Positions 57,728 through 64,000 of a stretch of DNA of 64,000 bases are shown piece after piece (position 1 is the first letter of the stretch; each line of letters begins with the position of its first letter). The translations under genes were made by a program, and so were the position numbers. The stretch covers positions 19,974,285 to 20,038,284 of the forward strand of contig NC_081413.1 in assembly GCF_030272615.1 (NCBI RefSeq), read 5' to 3'. This stretch comes from Cryptomeria japonica (Eukaryota > Streptophyta > Pinopsida > Cupressales > Cupressaceae). The notes beneath the pieces were generated by a model, which was given only the letters and a program-made list of their open reading frames with translations, was not told the DNA's origin and made no database searches.

Positions 57728-58552
57728 TCATTGCAGGAATACTGAGAATAAGTCACCTGGTTTTTGTTTGGTGTTGCATAGATCAGCCATGGTGATGTCG
57801 CGTTCAATGTTATAAGAGTAATGAGATAGGAACTTCTGGATGAGTTCCTCAAATGTTCTAATGCCACCTGGTAGTCGGGAAAACCATGATGTGGTTGTTC
57901 CTCCCAAACTTTGGGGAAAAAGGCACATTAGGTATGTGTCTTCATATGCCACTTCAAGACAAGCAGAATGAAATTCTCGGACATGATCATGAGGATCCCC
58001 CTTTCCTCTATATTTTTCAAATTTGGGTGTTTCGAATCCTCATGCAAAGGGTGGCATATAAAGATTCCTATCAAACGGATAGGGACAGATGTCGTTAAGT
58101 GAGAATTGATTGGTCTTAACACCACTATGAAGTTGTTGGGCGAGATTCTCGACTTGTTGCCGCAACATCTCCATTTCATTTGGAGGAGGAGGTGGTGGGT
58201 TACCTCGAGGAATGTTATATCTGATGTGATTTCTACCTCTTTCCTCCTCATGGCGACTTTGTCTTTCTGATGCTTGTCTTAATTGGGCAAGATCAAAGTC
58301 AGAGGGAAGTTTGGCTCCTTCTTGAGCGAGTTTTAAGAAGTGAGCATCCGCATTGCTCCTGAGTATTTCATCAAACAATCTGTTAAAGTGAGGGTTATGC
58401 TGAGCCCTTTCGATTGTTGCAGGAGTGGGAGTACTTGGGTTTTCATCATTTATATTTCCTCCAAGTGCCTCTTGAAATTCATTGAGATTTTCGTCTTCTT
58501 CTTCCTCAATTTCTATTTCTCGTTGCCTTGACCGTGATCAGGTTTGAGCCAT
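57728..58552 (-). pseudogene. Gag N-terminus and capsid region of element 2
   Basis: Start ATG 58552 (MAQT), then TGA at codon 5 (58538-58540), SRSRQREIEIEEEEDE, and NPHFNRLFDEILRS. TGA follows at 58040-58042. The capsid domain shows PKFEKYRGKGDPHDH, YLMCLFPQSLGGTTTSWFSRLPGG and LCNTKQKPGDLFSVFLQ, then TGA at 57728-57730. The frame is otherwise continuous. In element 1 the codon aligned to the last TGA is Arg, fitting CGA to TGA. Particle assembly is its family role; it cannot be made full-length here. Confidence 0.86.
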
Positions 58553-60893
58553 TTTGTTTACAAGTTTTTGTTTGAAGTTGATTGAAACTGATGATGAGTT
58601 TTCGTTTAATGTAATGAAATTTGATGGTTGGTGATTGTGTGGTATGTAGATCTCTAGTACTTTTAAGGTAGATGTAACCGAAATTTCTTCTTTGAATTGC
58701 TTGTTTGTTTGAGGAGTTTGGATGTGATAAGGTGTAGAGAAATCTGAGATGTGTTACAGATTTTGACTACCTAGTAATGAGAGGATTCACTCATGAACTA
58801 GTTTTACCCTGCGTAGATGTGTCTCTTAGGATGAGCTTATCCTAGATGTAGAAACAATCTAAAAGTGATGTGATGTTTTTGATTCAAGCAATATTTAAAA
58901 AGGAATCTTGGGACAAGAACCTCTTAATGTTTTGAGAGTTGGGATGGATTGATGATGAAGTGGTTTATGTATGAGTGAGATGATGGGTGTTTTGTTTTCA
59001 ACTTTCAATAAAAACTTTGTGTTATGAATGGGACAAACTCTATCTCTTCCCTTTCAGGTGTTGGAGGTATTTCTTGAGATGTGTTGTAGGTGATACAGAC
59101 GTTTGGGAAGAAGTTGGGATTAATCTTTCCTCCTTGATTTTTGTGATAACTTAGAGCTCTATATTGCATAAAAGCTCTACGGTTCAATGATTCTGAATCA
59201 AATTCGTTTGTTTTACCTTGAAGGTATAGACGCATGCGATGTAGAAAGACTCTATGTGAGACAAAAATTTGTCTATTGATATAGAAGAATTTCCTCCTCT
59301 TGATCAAAGCCTTTGAGCTTAATGGTCTTCTTTTCAAGTTGATATTCTGATGACACTTCTTCTTTCGCAAGATGTGAAGAATGGTCATAAAATTTGACTC
59401 TTTGTTGTTTGCACTTTGTTTTTGGTATTTTTGGTTGTTTTTGAGAAATGTTGGATGAATACTTTGTTTTTGAAAGTGATTTTCTGATTTTTCTTTGACA
59501 AGAAAACAAAGCAAGCACACAAACACAAGAATGTTGCCCCCAAAGGCACAAATGAGTATGGGTCTAGATCAAACCAATACTTGGACTTGTATATGACCCT
59601 TCCTTTAGATTTATTTTAAGGTGTATTTCCAAAGCCTGAAGTCGGCTCAATTTGCACTAGGTCTTTAAAACGAACACACTTCAAACACTTTTTATCCCTA
59701 AGGTCAAATGGCCAGTTGTGATAAATTTAGCCCACATCTTGATATTTCTTCGACTTTGGTACTACATACCTTATGAATCCTGTCGTGGCAGGTAAGGATG
59801 TGATATACTAAGTCTTGCACGAGCATAACAAATAGATGATCCCTATGATGGGGGAGTCACCACTTTTATCAAGCCACAAGTGACTTTTCAAAAAGCTATG
59901 TTTCTACTCAAGGAAATATGTATGGTGAGTATCTTGGGAGCAAAACCTTCTATGCTCTTGCACTAAATTATATCTCAAATATCCTCAATCAATAGAACAG
60001 GTGGGCTACTACTTAAAGGTGTTTAGTCATGTTCGATGTTTTTGGACATAAGTTCATTCTGCAGTGACTCACTTAAGAGCCTTGTAACTGGTGGTGGGGC
60101 CCATTTGTTCTTTCGGCCAGTTACACTATAGGAACAGCTATACCCAAGGCTACAGCTTTCGCTCTCACCTGATTTCTATAGCGACTCGAAGGATTTACCA
60201 CTCGAGGTCGTTCCCAAGAGTATCGATCCCTTGGCAGGCCTCTCTTAAAAAGATAAAATGTGAGTGTTACTAACACTTTTCTCTTGCACCTAGGACCATG
60301 AAAGCCAAGGGAGAGGATAGTGTGTGTTACAGGTAGGACCACTCGACTGACTTTTGTGCACAAGCGTGCCAAACACGTAAAACACTTGTTCTTTTTAATC
60401 CATCATGTCAAAATGTGGTCTAACTATTTGGAGATGTTGCTCCAACAGGCATGGTGTTCTTTTTAACTTCAAAAGCAATGTGTTGTGTAATCTAGAATTC
60501 AAAAAATCCTGGTCAACTTAATGGAAAACACGTTTGCTTTGAAGTAAAATTTGTTTTTGCAAAAATCAAAACAAGTGGTTTGTTCTTTTTACTTGCCCAA
60601 AATTGAAGTGTGGCTTGTGATTTTTAGATTTGATGCAAGGAAAGAAACTTTGTTTGTTGATTTTAAACATCAAAATAAAGATGAATCCTAACTAGAAAAC
60701 AATGAAAATTTGTTGTTTTGTGTTTTTCAAGTTTTTTAAGCACCAAAGGACAAATTTGTGATTTTTATGGTGAGTTTTTAACCTGCATGAACAAAAACAA
60801 GTTAGTAAAATCGACGTTCAAGGGGGGCTTCCACAAGCCTAAGAATTTCCATTTTTCTGGGGTTACAATGTGATTTTTACAACATTCTGTTGC
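58553..60893 (-). other. Leader of element 2
   Basis: Between the motif array and gag, no supported gene. Minus-strand ORFs of 92-173 codons around 59005-59551 have no recognisable domain. A GC-richer portion (about 59620-60380) recalls the GC-richer part of the element 1 leader in position, with weakly similar words such as ggtcgttc...caggcc.tct. Confidence 0.55.
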
Positions 60894-61166
60894 AATAGCG
60901 CTAGTCTGCGTTTAAACAAAAGCGCTAATTTACACAATAGCGCTAGTCTGCATTTACAGAAGCGCTAATTTACACAGTAGCGCTGAAAGAATAGGAGAGA
61001 CAGAGAGGCAAAAGCGCTAGAATGTTTCCAATAGCGCTATAAAAATAGCATAAGCGCTATAACAATGTCAACAGCACTGAAACTTTTATAGTAGCGCTAT
61101 TGTAGGGACAATAGCGCTGAAAGAAAAAGTGTCAGTAGCGCTAGAACGTGTTCAATAGCGTCGAAG
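60894..61166 (-). repeat. AGCGCT motif array next to the PBS
   Basis: I count 11 exact AGCGCT plus two variants in about 270 bp. On the minus (RNA) strand most read (T)AGCGCTATTG or AGCGCTTTTGT. The array starts about 60 nt downstream of the primer binding site. Relative to the PMD-intron array it is inverted, so one genomic RNA would carry complementary motifs near both ends. Confidence 0.92.
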
Positions 61167-61227
61167 CGTGACCTGTGTGTCACTTTCAACAAGCAAACAT
61201 GTTAGTTGAAAAAAAAAAGATATGTTT

Positions 61228-61257
61228 TTGCGTGTTCGATTCACGTCGGGTTCACCA
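61228..61257 (-). other. Primer binding site of element 2, tRNA-Trp type
   Basis: Two bases inside the 5' LTR, the minus strand reads TGGTGAACCCGACGTGAA and continues in match to the whole T-arm. The plus strand equals the last ~27 bases of plant nuclear tRNA-Trp plus CCA, as I recall that sequence, for a 30-nt match. Typical PBSs are about 18 nt. Confidence 0.85.
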
Positions 61258-61259
61258 AA

Positions 61260-62710
61260 TGATGCCCTCCTAAATGGCACAAGGTTAGCAAATGATAAAC
61301 AACACCAAAGACACAAAAACCGTTAGTGTTAGTCAATCAAAAAACTAATCTAAAAAGGCATACCAAAAGAGACACTAAAAGCATGCTAATATATCTAATA
61401 AACAAAGCAAAGATTATGAGGCATCTCCAACTGCCTCTTAGCATGGCTTTAGCTTCTTCTCCCTTGTTCCTCTCCTCTCCAAGTTCCAAAATAGTGTAGC
61501 TCTCAGCAGCTTTTTGCACTATGGATGCTTATGGAGGATTGAGATTGTAGTATAGCTCTAAATGTGAAATGAAAAGCTAATACTAATCTATTGATACTAA
61601 AATGATATATTTTAACCAAAAAGATAAGATTTTAGTTATGTTATGCTAAATGCTCTCTTAAAATGCCTATAGCTTAAATGCATACAAGTTTTCAGGATCT
61701 GGATTATGAAGGAATGGGCTCTATTTATAGGAAAAATGGAGCAATGGATGGCCAGGATTGAAGGGTTTAATCAAGGGTCAAGCTTGAAAGTTGGGGATCC
61801 ATGTGCACAATTTGTACCAATAAAATGGTGACAAGTGTCAACATAGGGTTGGGTTGAAAGAAAGGGGTTGGAGGCATTGAATGCCTGAGAAGACCTCATG
61901 GTTATCTAGAAGGTAAGGGTCAAGCCTAAGTTAAGATTACCCATTGGATTAAGAGTTAATCTAAGGATAAACCTTTGTGCAAATGATTAAGAGATAATCA
62001 TGGTCAAAGCATTAAAGGCCTGATGAGACCCTTGGGTTGGGTAAAGGTTGAGTCAAAACAAATGTTTTAACCATGTAAGAGGGTTTGAGTTAACCATTAA
62101 TGGTTATTGGAGACTTTGGGGGATTAAGTGGTTGAAAGTTGGAAGCCTTTAATGGCTATCAAAGACTTTGAAGATTTAAGTGGTTGAAGGTTGAAAGCCT
62201 TTAATGGTTATCAAAGACTTTGGGGTCTTTGAGAAGTGACTCCATTTTGCTTAGGAATGTGACAATAATTAGGGGATGGATTAGGCTAATCAGGAAGGGG
62301 TTAGAAGAATCTAGAAGGGGATTAGATTTTGCAAGTGGATTTGGTGGGTGAGGGAAAATAGGATTTTATTAAAAATAAAAATTCATTTATTTCAATAAAT
62401 GTGTGCAAGTTGCATTTGTAGGAAAATGCAAGTGGGGGGGGATAATGATTTAAATAAATGTTTTATTTAATTTATTTAAAAGAGGAAAAGGGGATTTTAA
62501 TTAAATAAATTGATTTTATTTATTTAATTGATTGGAATTTGATTTAATGAATTAATTAAAATAAATTGAATAATTTATTTAATTAATAGAAGAATGTTTG
62601 GGGATGAATTAATTAAATATTAATTTAATTAACTGATGGCTAGTAGATTTTTTAATCAAATAAATACGAAATATTCATTTAATTAAAATGGACAGTTTTA
62701 TGTGACTACA
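61260..62710 (-). repeat. 5' LTR of element 2
   Basis: 1,451 bp, nearly identical to 44244-45693. TATAAATAG on the minus strand (61721-61729) should drive the genomic RNA. It is followed by GAATG (62711-62715), the right target duplication. Confidence 0.97.
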
Positions 62711-64000
62711 GAATGTATTTGTAGCATCATAAAATTGTAACCATAGATAATGTACACCACCTTTGTGCTCCTACTTTAGTGTGTCTTGTCTTAGCTCTCT
62801 CCTAGGTTCATTTTTTGACTTTTCAGCTCGACTCCAATGTCATCTATCTACATAGGGAACTGAACCTATGTCTTGTGCTATGCACTCTAGTTTCTCGCTT
62901 GTGTATCCTATTTTTTGTGGACCATGGTGCCCAGGGTGTCCTAGTCCCAGGACCATGGTGCCTGGGGCATCCTGGTCCTCCTTAAACATGACCTAATTTA
63001 AATGGGTTGGTGCACTTCCCCTCCCCATTGTTTTCAGTTCTTGATGTCTCAATTTGACCATTGGAGGTTGGCCTAATCAGTAAATTACCTTATAAACCCC
63101 TATATAAGACCATTCTTCCTATTCATTTTCATCTAACACTCTAAACATTCCTATAATATGCATCCATCATATGTACATCAACATCAAGCATTATCAAGTA
63201 TTCAAGGAAAATTTTTATCTCACCATATCCTTCAAGCATCATGGAGTATCAAATCTACATCAATCTTCATGCAAGAATGTTTGTTTGATTAGGTCATTCA
63301 TGTTAATGTCATGTCAAGTCATGTTATTGCATCAACTCTTATGATCACATCAAATCATTGCATCATCATCCATTATCAAATACAAACAATATGTGGTATT
63401 TACTTCAATATTTCAAGTTCAATTTCAATTCAATTCAAGGGTTAATTCCAAACCCAAGGTTTCAGTAAGAAAATCCCTACTGACAACACTATTTCTTGTC
63501 TTTCTGTGTGTAGCCAACATATCTAGGAACCACAAACAAAGATTCTAGTAGAGAAGACAATGATGATTAGCTCTGACTTTTATGGAGGAAAAAATCAGAG
63601 GATCATATTGCCTAGTGCCACACAATGCCAAGAATTTCCAAGGAACTTCTAGGAACATATTTTGAGTGACATCCCAATTTTGAAAGGCTCCTCTCTATTT
63701 ACGTCTGACATTAGCAATCAAGTCACCTAGTGCCACACAGTCCTACACTTTCAAGCAGAATTTATTGTCATAGGCGTTTCTCTATTTCTTCTACTCAGAC
63801 TTTTCTTCAAGTGTACATTTTATGTTTGTAACTTGTTCCTATTGTTTCATGTCAATTCCCTATCATTTACCATAGATCTAGCATTAAAACACATTCAAAT
63901 CAATTTGAACTATACAAAGGAAATAAATGATCTGCATTGAATCATTTTGCATTGGATCAATTGAGTTTTCCTTTCATTTAATATTTTGTTTGGAAAGTTA
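62711..64000. other. Right flank of element 2, possible old LTR sequence
   Basis: No ORF. A 31-bp direct repeat (ggaccatggtgcc at 62919 and 62950) and a TATA-like ctatataagacc (about 63101) followed by CA-rich sequence resemble the U3/R part of a degraded LTR, but no ends or partner copy are visible. The remainder is unremarkable. Confidence 0.4.

Larger units (their letters stand above)
44244..62710 (-). mobile_element. Complete Ty3/Tat LTR retrotransposon 2 (18.47 kb) with antisense cargo gene
   Basis: Two LTRs (61260-62710 and 44244-45693) are flanked by a perfect GAATG duplication (44239-44243 and 62711-62715). Minus-strand order: 5' LTR, tRNA-Trp PBS, 2.7-kb leader, gag, protease and G-patch region, RT, RNase H, a second archaeal-type RNase H, integrase, a 5.6-kb 3' region, polypurine tract and 3' LTR. 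The dual RNase H before integrase is the hallmark of the Tat lineage. The 3' region holds a plant-mobile-domain gene on the opposite strand. The LTRs differ at 8 bases plus one G-run indel, so insertion is recent. Even so, gag-pol has seven premature stops and a frameshift, so this copy probably depended on helper proteins. Confidence 0.96.

Noticed and set aside
61228-61257. tRNA-Trp-like sequence as a possible tRNA gene
   Set aside because: Only the 3' half is present and it lies exactly at the primer binding site beside the LTR.

Overview
The window looks like repeat-dense nuclear DNA of a seed plant, most likely a gymnosperm. That reading rests on the gene families seen (plant carboxylesterase, plant mobile domain, Tat-lineage Ty3 elements, Ty1/copia, hAT, L1-like LINE), the very low gene density and the deep nesting of degraded elements. 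The gymnosperm call is inference; no single gene proves it. I see no rRNA, true tRNA, CRISPR or bacterial features.

Layout. (1) 1-7381: the 5' part of a minus-strand Ty3/Tat retrotransposon whose pol and 3' LTR lie off the left edge. (2) 7757-13380: a carboxylesterase pseudogene split by a decayed Ty1/copia element (8011-12739). (3) 13381-16902: a hAT-type transposase gene with its own TATA box, broken mainly by nonsense codons. (4) 17555-20393: a directly duplicated, motif-rich upstream region leading into an intact 409-residue ORF of unrecognised family. (5) 20394-29363: mostly non-genic, with an L1-like reverse transcriptase remnant and tandem or fold-back repeats. (6) 29518-34086: a 4.57-kb non-coding element with 35-bp inverted termini and an AATT target duplication. 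It carries a 2.9-kb array of a 20-bp unit that switches strand repeatedly. (7) 34100-41280: two paralogous carboxylesterase segments. One is an internal-deletion relic with a 278-bp TRIM in its flank; the other is the only clearly intact cellular gene here (39657-40706). (8) 44244-62710: a complete 18.47-kb Ty3/Tat retrotransposon on the minus strand, with 1450/1451-bp LTRs differing at 8 bases and a perfect GAATG target duplication.

The most notable system is inside that Tat element. Between pol and the 3' LTR it carries, on the opposite strand, a plant-mobile-domain gene with a TATA box, a 25-codon first exon and a phase-0 GT-AG intron. That intron holds an array of AGCGCT motifs. A second AGCGCT array, in the reverse orientation, sits just inside the tRNA-Trp primer binding site. 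The two arrays would lie near opposite ends of the genomic RNA and are complementary, and each motif is also a self-complementary hexamer. This suggests, but does not prove, a role in RNA dimerisation or end-to-end pairing. The gag-pol and mobile-domain genes all carry premature stops, most of them one C-to-T change from Arg or Gln codons, even though the LTRs are nearly identical.
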